From Hanstruepera ponticola (lineage in GTDB: Bacteria > Bacteroidota > Bacteroidia > Flavobacteriales > Flavobacteriaceae), in contig NZ_JABANC010000001.1 in assembly GCF_012931685.1 (NCBI RefSeq), forward strand, positions 310,001 through 374,000: a stretch of DNA of 64,000 nucleotides, written 5' to 3'. The first letter of the stretch is position 1. Each line of letters opens with the position of its first letter. Under the pieces are notes generated by a model. That model saw nothing but the letters and a program-made list of their open reading frames with translations. It did no database searches and was not told where the DNA came from. Made by a program: the position numbers and the translations under genes. Below are positions 17,911-26,811 of this stretch, in pieces.

Positions 17911-20550
17911 TTAGGCCATAAATGGCTCACCTTTTAAATCTTGTTCCTTAAATTTCTTCACTAATTCTAAAGCGTCAGGAATAACATCACTACATAAAAT
18001 AATTAAAGATCCTTTTTGCGCATTTTTTACTGCATGAGTAATTGCTTCCCTTTCCGAAGGAATAATCGTAGTCTTCTTATTAGGGTCTTTCATTTGAATG
18101 CCATCATTTAAAAGTTTAATGAGTTCTTCTTCCGTACGCCCTCGCAATCTTTTGTCTTGTCTTATTATAATTTCATCAAACATTTCTGCTGCAATGCTAC
18201 CCACCTGATTAGTGTCCTCATCACGTCTATCACCAACACCTGCAATTATACCAACCTTAACAGTAGCTTCCAATTCATCAGTAAACTTTTTAAGAGCCAT
18301 CATACCAGCCGGATTATGCGCATAATCTAAAAGGATGGTAAAGTCTTTAAATTCAAATAGGTTTAAGCGTCCAGGTGTTTGTGAAGCTGATGGTATAAAC
18401 GTCTCCAAAGCGGCTTTCATGTCCTCAATACTAATGCCCTGAACATGAGCTCCCAATACTGCTGCTAAAACGTTTTGAATCATAAATTTCGCTTTACCAC
18501 CGTAAGTCAATGGGATATGCTCCGCTTTCATAATACGCATTTTCCATTCACCTCTGCAAATGGTAACATAACCATTTTCATAAACTGCCGTAATACCGTT
18601 TAACCGCTGTAGCGCTTTTATTCTAGGATTGTTTTCGTCCATTGAAAATAAAGCAACATGACATTCTACAGAACGACGCATATCGTAAACCAAATCATCA
18701 TCGGCATTTAAAATAGCATACCCACTTGGCAGCACTGTTTCTGGAATGACACCTTTTACTTTAGCTAATTGCTCTATGGTATGAATACCTTTTAAGCCTA
18801 AATGGTCTGCAGCCACATTGGTTACAATACCTACATCACATTTTTTAAATCCTAAACCAGCACGAAGTAATCCGCCTCTGGCACATTCCAATACCGCAAA
18901 ATTAACGGTTGGGTCTTTTAGTACAAATTCAGCACTTGCTGGACCAGTACAATCACCTGTCATTAGTAAACGGTTTTGTATGTACACACCATCACTGGTT
19001 GTATAGCCAACACGATAGCCTTTCATTTTAGCTATATGAGCCATCAAACGTGAGGTTGTAGTCTTTCCATTGGTTCCCGTAATAGCCACGATAGGAATAC
19101 GGCCAGTATCTCCTTTTTGCGGGAATAATTTATCAATAACAGGAGCCGCAACATTACGAGGTAAGCCTGAAGTTGGCGCCAAATGCATTCTAAATCCTGG
19201 ACCTGCATTAACCTCTAAAACGGCTCCACCTGTTTCCGATAGCGGTTTTGAAATATCTGTTGTCATGATATCAATGCCACAAATATCCAAATCAATGATT
19301 TTAGAAATACGTTCAGCCATACTCACATTAGCAGGATGTACAATATCTGTAACATCTTCAGCAGTGCCTCCTGTACTTAAATTAGCTGTGTCTTTTAAAA
19401 TTAAACGTTCCCCTTCTGCAATTACAGATTCTAAAGTATAGCCTGCATCTTTTATTATGGTTTTGGTCAATTCGTTAACTGTAATTTGAGTGAGCACATT
19501 TTCGTGTCCATAACCACGTCGTGGATCTTTATTGACCTCATCTATTAACTCTTGAACAGTAGATTTACCATTACCTATAACATGAGCAGGAGTACGCTTA
19601 GCGGCAGCTACCATTTTATTATTGATAACTAAAACTCTATAATCTTCGCCAGTTATAAATTTCTCAACGATTATAGCACCACTTCTGGAACTTTCCTTGG
19701 CTTGATGGAACGCTTCAAGTGCTTCATCATAATTTTGAATATTAACCGTTATACCACGACCGTGATTACCGTCAATTGGTTTTATCACTAAAGGAAAGCC
19801 AACATAATCACAAGCCTCTTCCAGACTGCGTTCACGTCTAATGATATCACCACGTGGCACTTCAACTTCGGCTTGTTCTAACAAATATTTTGTATCTTCT
19901 TTATCACAAGCCAATTCTACACCAATACTACTAGTTTCACTAGTTACTGTTGCTTGAATGCGTTTTTGATTGGCTCCATAACCCAATTGGCATAATGAAT
20001 ATTTATTCAATCGAATCCATGGAATACCACGTGCTTCAGCCTCTTCAACAATAGAACCTGTACTTGGACCCAACCGATCATTCTCACGTAATTCACGCAT
20101 TTTTTGAATGTCATCTGCCATATCATAGTCTTCGCCTTCAATTAATGCCTCACAAATTCTAACAGCAGCTTTTGCCGCATAACGCCCAACAGACTCCTCC
20201 ATATAAGCAAAAACCACACTATACACACCTTCTTCGCCATACCCACGTGTACGACCAAAACCAACGTCCATACCTGCCAAAGTTTGTATTTCTAAAGCAA
20301 TATGCTCAATTATATGACCCATCCAGGTACCTTCTTCTACACGTTGAAAAAATCCTCCAGGCTCACCAACAGAGCACCTGTGCTCATACATAGTTGGAAA
20401 CATGGCCTTTAATCGGTCATAAAAACCATCAATCTTATTAGACGGTCGTTCTTCCATCTCTTCAAGATCAAGAACCATTACTATTAATTTATGACGACGT
20501 ACTGACCAATAATTTGGTCCTCTCATAGCATTTATTTCTCGTATAATCAT
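17911..20550 (-). CDS. cphA: Cyanophycin synthetase
   Basis: 879 aa, normal length. It makes the storage polymer multi-L-arginyl-poly-L-aspartate from Asp and Arg with ATP. Domain order: N-terminal domain (1-160) with GHIIEHIALEIQ and MDVGFGRTRGYGE, ATP-grasp domain (about 210-470) with LVIKPIDGNHGRGITVN and LEVNAGPGFRMH, and a Mur-ligase-like domain with the P-loop TGTNGKTTT at 491-498, DYAHNPAGM and AGVGDRRDED. All motifs are intact. It is divergent from cyanophycinase over 102 bp and is followed by an aldehyde dehydrogenase gene 7 nt downstream. The start ATG is the first codon of the conserved IREINAMRGPNYWS segment. Confidence 0.97.
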   Translation of the reverse strand: MIIREINAMRGPNYWSVRRHKLIVMVLDLEEMEERPSNKIDGFYDRLKAMFPTMYEHRCSVGEPGGFFQRVEEGTWMGHIIEHIALEIQTLAGMDVGFGRTRGYGEEGVYSVVFAYMEESVGRYAAKAAVRICEALIEGEDYDMADDIQKMRELRENDRLGPSTGSIVEEAEARGIPWIRLNKYSLCQLGYGANQKRIQATVTSETSSIGVELACDKEDTKYLLEQAEVEVPRGDIIRRERSLEEACDYVGFPLVIKPIDGNHGRGITVNIQNYDEALEAFHQAKESSRSGAIIVEKFITGEDYRVLVINNKMVAAAKRTPAHVIGNGKSTVQELIDEVNKDPRRGYGHENVLTQITVNELTKTIIKDAGYTLESVIAEGERLILKDTANLSTGGTAEDVTDIVHPANVSMAERISKIIDLDICGIDIMTTDISKPLSETGGAVLEVNAGPGFRMHLAPTSGLPRNVAAPVIDKLFPQKGDTGRIPIVAITGTNGKTTTSRLMAHIAKMKGYRVGYTTSDGVYIQNRLLMTGDCTGPASAEFVLKDPTVNFAVLECARGGLLRAGLGFKKCDVGIVTNVAADHLGLKGIHTIEQLAKVKGVIPETVLPSGYAILNADDDLVYDMRRSVECHVALFSMDENNPRIKALQRLNGITAVYENGYVTICRGEWKMRIMKAEHIPLTYGGKAKFMIQNVLAAVLGAHVQGISIEDMKAALETFIPSASQTPGRLNLFEFKDFTILLDYAHNPAGMMALKKFTDELEATVKVGIIAGVGDRRDEDTNQVGSIAAEMFDEIIIRQDKRLRGRTEEELIKLLNDGIQMKDPNKKTTIIPSEREAITHAVKNAQKGSLIILCSDVIPDALELVKKFKEQDLKGEPFMA

Positions 20551-20586
20551 GTGGTTTGGCTTTGTTAATTTTTTAGTGAAAGATTA

Positions 20587-20628
20587 TAAATATATACATT
20601 TTTCTAATAAAAAATTAGTTTATTTTTG
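20587..20628. promoter_or_regulatory. Divergent cphA/cphB promoter region
   Basis: The 102-bp gap holds TATTTTTG at 20621-20628 on the plus strand, a full Bacteroidota -7 box 24 nt before the cphB ATG, and TATATTTA on the minus strand (20587-20594), a weaker box 36 nt before the cphA ATG. The shared AT-rich region could let one regulator control synthesis and breakdown together. Confidence 0.5.
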
Positions 20629-20652
20629 CTCAATAATTTTGAATGTGATTAG

Positions 20653-21513
20653 ATGAAGTCAATAAAGGGTACACTTATTCCAATTGGAGGAAATGAAGAC
20701 AAAGGATATAGTGATGATGATTATAACAAGGTTGATTATATTGAAGAAGGCATCTTATCTCATGTGGTACGTGAAGCTGGAGGCCTTAACGCTAATATAG
20801 TTGTTATACCTACTGCTTCTAGCATTCCCGTTGAAGTCGGTGAAAGTTATATCGAAGCTTTTAAAACACTTGGTTGCGAAAACGTAACTGTTTTAGATAT
20901 TAGAAATCAAAAAGATGCTGAAAAGCCTGAAGCCATTTCATTAATAAAAGTAGCAAACTGCATTATGTTCTCTGGTGGCGATCAATCTAAAATAGCCAAA
21001 AAAATAGGTGGTACAACCATTCATAACATTCTACTAGATCGTTTTAAAAACGAAAAAGGGTTTGTTATTGCTGGAACTAGTGCTGGTGCCATGGCTATGG
21101 CAAAAGAAATGATTACTGGTGGAAGTGCTTCTGAAGCCTTTGTAAAAGGTGCAGTAAGAATGAGTAACGGACTTGGCTTAATTCCGCAATTAACTATAGA
21201 TACGCATTTTATTCGAAGAGGTCGTTTTGGACGCTTGGCCGAAGCTGTTGCGAAGCATCCTAAATTGATTGGAATTGGATTAGCCGAAGACACAGGTTTA
21301 ATTATAAAAAACAATGTTGTTCGTGTCATTGGCTCAGGCATGGTTATCGTTTTTGATCCAAGAAAGTTAAAACACAATAACGAAAAGATCTTGAAAGAGG
21401 GCACACCTATGTCTCTGACTAATTTAAAAACACATGTTTTGGCAAATGGTGACCGATTTAATATTAAGAAGAAAAAAGTTAAGGTCTTACCTGTAGCAGA
21501 ACCTTTTATTTAA
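20653..21513 (+). CDS. cphB: Cyanophycinase
   Basis: 286 aa serine exopeptidase of family S51, which splits cyanophycin into beta-Asp-Arg dipeptides. The nucleophile elbow GTSAGAMAM places the serine at Ser143; FSGGDQSKIA (about 106-115) and TIDTHFIRRGRFGRLAEA are also typical of CphB. No signal peptide, so it is cytoplasmic, as expected for an internal storage polymer. It is divergent from cphA and converges with the isoaspartyl peptidase gene, overlapping it by 4 bases. Confidence 0.95.
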   Translation: MKSIKGTLIPIGGNEDKGYSDDDYNKVDYIEEGILSHVVREAGGLNANIVVIPTASSIPVEVGESYIEAFKTLGCENVTVLDIRNQKDAEKPEAISLIKVANCIMFSGGDQSKIAKKIGGTTIHNILLDRFKNEKGFVIAGTSAGAMAMAKEMITGGSASEAFVKGAVRMSNGLGLIPQLTIDTHFIRRGRFGRLAEAVAKHPKLIGIGLAEDTGLIIKNNVVRVIGSGMVIVFDPRKLKHNNEKILKEGTPMSLTNLKTHVLANGDRFNIKKKKVKVLPVAEPFI

Positions 21514-22442
21514 TTTTTATAAATAGATACCGTTTCTATTCCAATTGAAGACTTTGAAGCACGATACATACCTTCCGTATTAAATGGCATAGCGATATTG
21601 CCTTGAGAATCGACAGCTATTAAGCCACCATCTCCTCTTATTTCAAGAATACGCTTATTAATGACTTCATTTGAAGCGTCTTTAAGTGACATGTTTTTAT
21701 GTTCCATTAAACAAGACACATCATAAGCAACCACTCCACGAATAAAAAACTCACCACTACCTGTACAAGAAATAGCACAAGTTTTGTTATTCGCATAATT
21801 TCCTGCACCTATCATTGGTGAATCACCAACACGTCCCCATTTTTTATTGGTCATGCCTCCAGTAGATGTTGCAGCAGCAATATTTCCGTTTTGATCGCAA
21901 GCTACTGCTCCAACCGTTCCAAATTTCGAATCTTTTTTAGTTGAATGATCTAATTGAAAACTATCTGTATCTTTAATTTCTAACCATTGTTTATGGCGAA
22001 AATCATCATAAAAATAGTTAGCATCTTCAATATGGTAATTCAATCCTTCAGCAAAACGCATAGCACCTTCACCAGCTAAAAAAACATGTTCACTTTTTTC
22101 CATAACATCACGTGCCAAACTCACTGGGTTTTTAATACCTGTAATTAAACTAACAGCACCAGCATTCAATGTTTTACCATCCATAATACTGGCATCCATT
22201 TCATGGGTTTCTTCAGCAGTAAATACACTACCTTTTCCTGCATTAAAAAGATGAGAATCTTCTAAAGATTTAACGGCTACCTCTACAGCATCAACAGCTG
22301 TTCCGCCATTTTCCAATAAATAATAACCAGCATCTAATGCATCTTTTAATGCATCTTTATATTTCGCTTCTAATTCAGGAGTCATCATGCCTTTTACTAG
22401 AGTTCCTGCTCCACCATGTATGGCTATAGAAAATGTTTTCAT
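21510..22442 (-). CDS. iaaA: Isoaspartyl peptidase / L-asparaginase (plant-type, Ntn hydrolase)
   Basis: 310 aa. Begins FSIAIHGGAGTL and contains NAGKGSVFT, then the autocleavage site KFGTVGAVA with the catalytic threonine at Thr176, and GRVGDSPMIGAG and CTGSGE in the small subunit. The family hydrolyses beta-aspartyl dipeptides, so it can finish cyanophycin breakdown by releasing Asp and Arg from beta-Asp-Arg. Unlike the related glycosylasparaginase at 15484 it has no export signal and is cytoplasmic. It faces cphB tail to tail, overlapping by 4 bases, and is divergent from polA. Confidence 0.94.
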   Translation of the reverse strand: MKTFSIAIHGGAGTLVKGMMTPELEAKYKDALKDALDAGYYLLENGGTAVDAVEVAVKSLEDSHLFNAGKGSVFTAEETHEMDASIMDGKTLNAGAVSLITGIKNPVSLARDVMEKSEHVFLAGEGAMRFAEGLNYHIEDANYFYDDFRHKQWLEIKDTDSFQLDHSTKKDSKFGTVGAVACDQNGNIAAATSTGGMTNKKWGRVGDSPMIGAGNYANNKTCAISCTGSGEFFIRGVVAYDVSCLMEHKNMSLKDASNEVINKRILEIRGDGGLIAVDSQGNIAMPFNTEGMYRASKSSIGIETVSIYKN

Positions 22443-22512
22443 TTATCTTTTTTTAGTGCTGTGAAATTACAAATTGCATTTCAATTGCCGCTCAATTACG
22501 CTTAACTTTTTG

Positions 22513-22520
22513 TAGCTTTG
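22513..22520 (+). promoter_or_regulatory. -7 promoter box of polA
   Basis: TAGCTTTG is an exact match to TAnnTTTG and ends 22 nt before the polA ATG. No TTG at the ideal 19-nt upstream spacing was seen. Confidence 0.5.
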
Positions 22521-22542
22521 AGTTTCTTTCAAAAACTATCAC

Positions 22543-25410
22543 ATGTCTGAACAAAAACGTCTTTTTTTAGTCGATGCTTATGCTTTGATTTTTCGTGGCT
22601 ATTATGCTTTTATTAAAAACCCAAGAATTAATTCTAAAGGTGAAGACACATCAGCCATAATGGGTTTTATGAATTCACTTTTAGATGTCATAAAACGGGA
22701 ACGCCCTGACCATTTAGCTGTGTGTTTTGATAAAGGTGGCAGTGTTGACCGTGTTGAAATGTTTGAAGCTTACAAGGCTAATCGTGATGAAACACCTGAA
22801 GGCATTAGAACCGCAATACCACATATATGTAATATTTTGGAAGCCATGCATATTCCTATTATGGTTAAAGAAGGATACGAGGCTGATGATGTTATAGGAA
22901 CCCTTTCACGACAAGCAGAAAAAGAAGGTTACAAAACCTATATGGTGACTCCTGATAAAGATTTTGCACAATTGGTTACTGAAAACATTTTTATGTACAG
23001 ACCTGTTTTTGGTGGTGGTTATGAGACTTGGGGTATTCCTGAAGTCCAGAAAAAATTTGAAGTAACAGACCCCTTGCAAGTCATTGATTTTTTAGGGATG
23101 ATGGGTGATTCCAGCGATAATATTCCTGGACTTCCTGGAGTTGGTGAGAAAACAGCTAAAAAATTTATAGCACAATTTGGTAGCATGGAGGGCCTTTTAG
23201 CCAATACTGACCAGCTTAAAGGTAAAATGAAGGAAAAAGTTGAAGCAAATGGGGAATTAGGCTTACTTTCAAAAAAACTAGCAACTATAATGTTAGATGT
23301 TCCAGTAACCTTCAATGCCAAAGATTTTGAATTAGACCATCCTGATATAGAAAAAGTAAAAACTATTTTTCAAGAATTAGAATTTAGAAGACTTACTGAG
23401 AATTTCTTAAAAACATTTGCTGCTGAAACAACCGAAACTACTACTTCGGATACTTCTGCTACGCTCAATGCAGACTCCAGCGAGAAGTCTGAAAAACCCA
23501 AACCAGAAAAAACATCGACAGCTGGCTCTGGTCAGTTTTCACTCTTTGGTAATGATGGAACTACAACAGAAACTAAAAGTATTTCCGATTATACTCGTAA
23601 AACTGTGGAAACGACGTCACATTTTTATCAAAGTGTCGCTTCAGGCATGGCAACTAAATTATTTGTTAAAAACCTACTGAATCAAGCTTCGGTGTGCTTT
23701 GACACCGAAACTACTGGATTAAATCCGTTAACTGCTGAATTAGTTGGTATAGCTTTTTCTTGGGAAGTTGGCAAAGGTTTTTATCTGCCTTTTCCAGAAG
23801 ATAAAACCGAGGCACAAGAGCTTATAGAATTATTACGTCCGTTTTTTGAAAGTGAAAAAATTGAAAAAATTGGTCAGAATTTAAAATACGACATCAAGGT
23901 ATTGGCCAAATATAATATTGAAGTAAAAGGCAAGCTCTTTGATACCATGTTGGCACATTATCTTATAAATCCAGATATGCGCCATAATATGGATGTCCTA
24001 GCTGAAACCTATTTAAATTATACGCCTATTTCCATTGAAACATTAATTGGAAAGAAAGGGAAAAACCAGCTATCTATGAGGGAAGTGCCTTTAGATAAAC
24101 AAACTGAATATGCCGTTGAAGATGCTGATATTACACTTCAACTTAAAGAGCATTTTCAGAACGAATTAGGTGAAGCAAACACACAAAAATTATTTGATGA
24201 GATTGAGATTCCACTGTTACGTGTTTTGGCTTCAATGGAATTGGAAGGTATAAATCTTGACACCAATTTTTTAAACAGCTTGTCTGACCAACTCAACAAA
24301 GACATTGCAGATTTGGAACAAAAAATATATGCCGAAGCTGGTGAAGAATTTAATATTGCTTCTCCTAAACAATTAGGTATTGTTCTCTTTGAAAAAATGA
24401 AGTTGGTTGATAAACCCAAAAAAACCAAAACAGGACAGTATGCTACTTCTGAAGACATTTTGAGCTATCTGGCGAAAGATCATGACATCATAAAGAATAT
24501 TTTAGAGTATCGTGGCTTATCAAAATTAAAAAGCACCTACGTTGATGCCTTACCGCTTCAAGTTGAGCCCTCAACAGGTCACGTACATACTGATTATATG
24601 CAAACTGTCGCAGCTACTGGACGATTGAGTAGCAACAATCCAAATTTACAGAATATTCCAATCCGTACCGAACGCGGTCGTCAAGTACGAAAAGCATTTA
24701 TTCCAAGAAACGACGAGTACACGTTACTTGCTGCTGATTATTCACAAATAGAACTGCGTATTATTGCCGCCTTAAGTGAAGAAGAAACTATGATTGAAGC
24801 TTTTAAAAATGGTGAAGATATTCATGCTTCAACCGCTTCAAAAGTATTTAATGTACCATTATCTGAAGTCACACGTGAGCAACGTAGTAATGCCAAAACA
24901 GTAAATTTTGGTATTATTTATGGAGTTTCTGCTTTTGGCTTAAGTAATCAAACCGATTTATCGCGAAGTGAGTCTAAAGAACTCATTGATACCTATTATG
25001 AAACCTATCCAAAACTTAAAAGCTACATTGGTAAACAAGTTGATTTTGCTAGAGATAATGGTTATGTGCAAACGGTTTTAGGCAGACGACGATATTTAAA
25101 AGATATTAATTCTCGAAATGCTGTAGTTCGTGGTGCTGCAGAGCGAAACGCAGTTAATGCACCTATTCAAGGTAGTGCCGCCGATATTATTAAAATTGCC
25201 ATGATTAATATCCACGAAAAATTGGAAGCTGGAGACTATAAAACCAAAATGCTTTTGCAGGTTCATGATGAATTGGTTTTTGATGTTTATAAACCTGAAC
25301 TAGAAACCATGAAATTACTCATTAAAACCGAAATGGAAAATGCCTTTAAGTTGGAAGTACCTTTAGATGTTGATCTAGACATTGGTGATAATTGGTTGGA
25401 GGCGCATTAA
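22543..25410 (+). CDS. polA: DNA polymerase I
   Basis: 955 aa with all three activities apparently intact. The 5' nuclease domain (1-290) shows EGYEADDVIGTL, PDKDFAQL and GDSSDNIPGLPGVGEKTA. A low-complexity Thr/Ser-rich linker follows (about 300-345). The 3'-5' exonuclease keeps its metal residues in DTETTGL (D387, E389), unlike Taq-type enzymes. The polymerase domain has AADYSQIELR (D732), the O helix region RSNAKTVNFGIIYG and VHDELVF (H908, D909, E910). It fills gaps in repair and removes RNA primers. The AGCS symporter gene starts 3 nt after its stop. Confidence 0.98.
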   Translation: MSEQKRLFLVDAYALIFRGYYAFIKNPRINSKGEDTSAIMGFMNSLLDVIKRERPDHLAVCFDKGGSVDRVEMFEAYKANRDETPEGIRTAIPHICNILEAMHIPIMVKEGYEADDVIGTLSRQAEKEGYKTYMVTPDKDFAQLVTENIFMYRPVFGGGYETWGIPEVQKKFEVTDPLQVIDFLGMMGDSSDNIPGLPGVGEKTAKKFIAQFGSMEGLLANTDQLKGKMKEKVEANGELGLLSKKLATIMLDVPVTFNAKDFELDHPDIEKVKTIFQELEFRRLTENFLKTFAAETTETTTSDTSATLNADSSEKSEKPKPEKTSTAGSGQFSLFGNDGTTTETKSISDYTRKTVETTSHFYQSVASGMATKLFVKNLLNQASVCFDTETTGLNPLTAELVGIAFSWEVGKGFYLPFPEDKTEAQELIELLRPFFESEKIEKIGQNLKYDIKVLAKYNIEVKGKLFDTMLAHYLINPDMRHNMDVLAETYLNYTPISIETLIGKKGKNQLSMREVPLDKQTEYAVEDADITLQLKEHFQNELGEANTQKLFDEIEIPLLRVLASMELEGINLDTNFLNSLSDQLNKDIADLEQKIYAEAGEEFNIASPKQLGIVLFEKMKLVDKPKKTKTGQYATSEDILSYLAKDHDIIKNILEYRGLSKLKSTYVDALPLQVEPSTGHVHTDYMQTVAATGRLSSNNPNLQNIPIRTERGRQVRKAFIPRNDEYTLLAADYSQIELRIIAALSEEETMIEAFKNGEDIHASTASKVFNVPLSEVTREQRSNAKTVNFGIIYGVSAFGLSNQTDLSRSESKELIDTYYETYPKLKSYIGKQVDFARDNGYVQTVLGRRRYLKDINSRNAVVRGAAERNAVNAPIQGSAADIIKIAMINIHEKLEAGDYKTKMLLQVHDELVFDVYKPELETMKLLIKTEMENAFKLEVPLDVDLDIGDNWLEAH

Positions 25411-25413
25411 TTC

Positions 25414-26796
25414 ATGGATACGCTTAACCAACTTATCGAGAATTTTGCGTCAGCAGTTTGGGGCTTACCACTGTTGGTGTTATTGGTTGGTGGCGGTCTT
25501 TACTTATTACTATTATCCAGGTTTTTACCTTTTCGGTATTTGGGTCACGCCATTCAGGTATTACGAGGTAAATATGATGATCCTAATGACCCAGGACAAA
25601 TTTCACACTTTCAAGCCTTAACAACTGCTTTATCGGCAACTGTAGGCATGGGAAATATTGCTGGAGTAGCAGTTGCCATTGCTATTGGAGGACCAGGAGC
25701 TGTATTCTGGATGTGGATAAGTGCCGTAATTGGCATGTCAACAAAGTTTTTTACTGCAACGTTGGCTATTATGTATCGTGGAAAAGATAGTGCAGGTGAG
25801 ATTCAAGGAGGACCCATGTATTTCATTATGGAAGGATTGGGAAAATCATGGAAGCCATTGGCGATCATGTTCAGTTTTTGTGGTTTGGTCGGTGCACTTC
25901 CCGTGTTTAATGTTAATCAACTAACACAAGCCATTAATGATATTTTATTGATCCCAAATGGTATTGAGGTTGGGTTTGGTTCTAATTTGATAATAGGCAT
26001 TTTATTAGTAATTGTTACATCTATTGTGATTCTTGGTGGCTTAAACAGAATTAGTAAAACAGCAGCTAAACTGGTTCCTAGTATGGTATTACTGTATTTT
26101 ATTTTGGTGCTTATTATTCTGGGCATTCACATAGATCAAGTACCTAAATATTTAAGCTTAATTTTTACAGATGCTTTCAGCGCCAGTTTTTATAAAGGAG
26201 ATACCTTTTTAGGTGGTGTGGTTGGCGGACTTATTTTATTGGGAATTAGAAGAGGTGCTTTTTCAAATGAGGCAGGAATAGGTACCGCTCCAATGGCTCA
26301 TGGTGCTGCAAAAACCAACGAACCTATAAGAGAAGGTTTAGTAGCGATGCTTGGTCCCGCTATAGATACACTTGTGGTGTGTACTATGACAGCTTTGGCT
26401 ATTTTGGTCACTGGTGTTTGGCAATCATCAGATGCCAATGGCGTGAGTTTAACAGCAGCAGCATTTAGTAATACTATGCCATTAATGGGTAAATATTTAC
26501 TACTAGTTTGTATTGCAGTTTTTAGCGTGTCATCGTTATTTTCGTATTCTTACTATGGAACAAAATGTATGTCTTTTTTGTTTGGTGCTGACAAAAAGCA
26601 TTACTATAATTACATTTACATTGTAAGTATTATACTTGGAGCAACAACTTCTTTAAGCATGATGATTAATCTTATTGATGGTTTTTTTGCGCTTATGGCG
26701 ATCCCTACCATGACAGCTACACTTATTATGGCACCAAGAGTAATAAAAGAAATAAAAGCTTATAAAAAGCGTGTTTTTGCCAATAAAATCCACTAA
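25414..26796 (+). CDS. Sodium:alanine/glycine symporter (AGCS family)
   Basis: 460 aa, highly hydrophobic with about 10-11 membrane spans. AGCS hallmarks are clear: FQALTTALSATVGMGNIAGV, IGGPGAVFWMW, the GKDSAGEIQGGPMYFI segment, GAFSNEAGIGTAPMAHGAA and LFSYSYYGTKC. It imports alanine, glycine or a similar small amino acid with sodium into the cell. The ATG is only 3 nt after the polA stop, so it is probably co-transcribed with polA, though no functional tie is evident. Confidence 0.93.
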   Translation: MDTLNQLIENFASAVWGLPLLVLLVGGGLYLLLLSRFLPFRYLGHAIQVLRGKYDDPNDPGQISHFQALTTALSATVGMGNIAGVAVAIAIGGPGAVFWMWISAVIGMSTKFFTATLAIMYRGKDSAGEIQGGPMYFIMEGLGKSWKPLAIMFSFCGLVGALPVFNVNQLTQAINDILLIPNGIEVGFGSNLIIGILLVIVTSIVILGGLNRISKTAAKLVPSMVLLYFILVLIILGIHIDQVPKYLSLIFTDAFSASFYKGDTFLGGVVGGLILLGIRRGAFSNEAGIGTAPMAHGAAKTNEPIREGLVAMLGPAIDTLVVCTMTALAILVTGVWQSSDANGVSLTAAAFSNTMPLMGKYLLLVCIAVFSVSSLFSYSYYGTKCMSFLFGADKKHYYNYIYIVSIILGATTSLSMMINLIDGFFALMAIPTMTATLIMAPRVIKEIKAYKKRVFANKIH

Positions 26797-26811
26797 AAAA
26801 ACATCAAGTCC

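Noticed and set aside
19070-19441. 123-codon frame antisense to cphA
   Set aside because: Shadow of the ATP-grasp and Mur-ligase coding sequence; no independent evidence.
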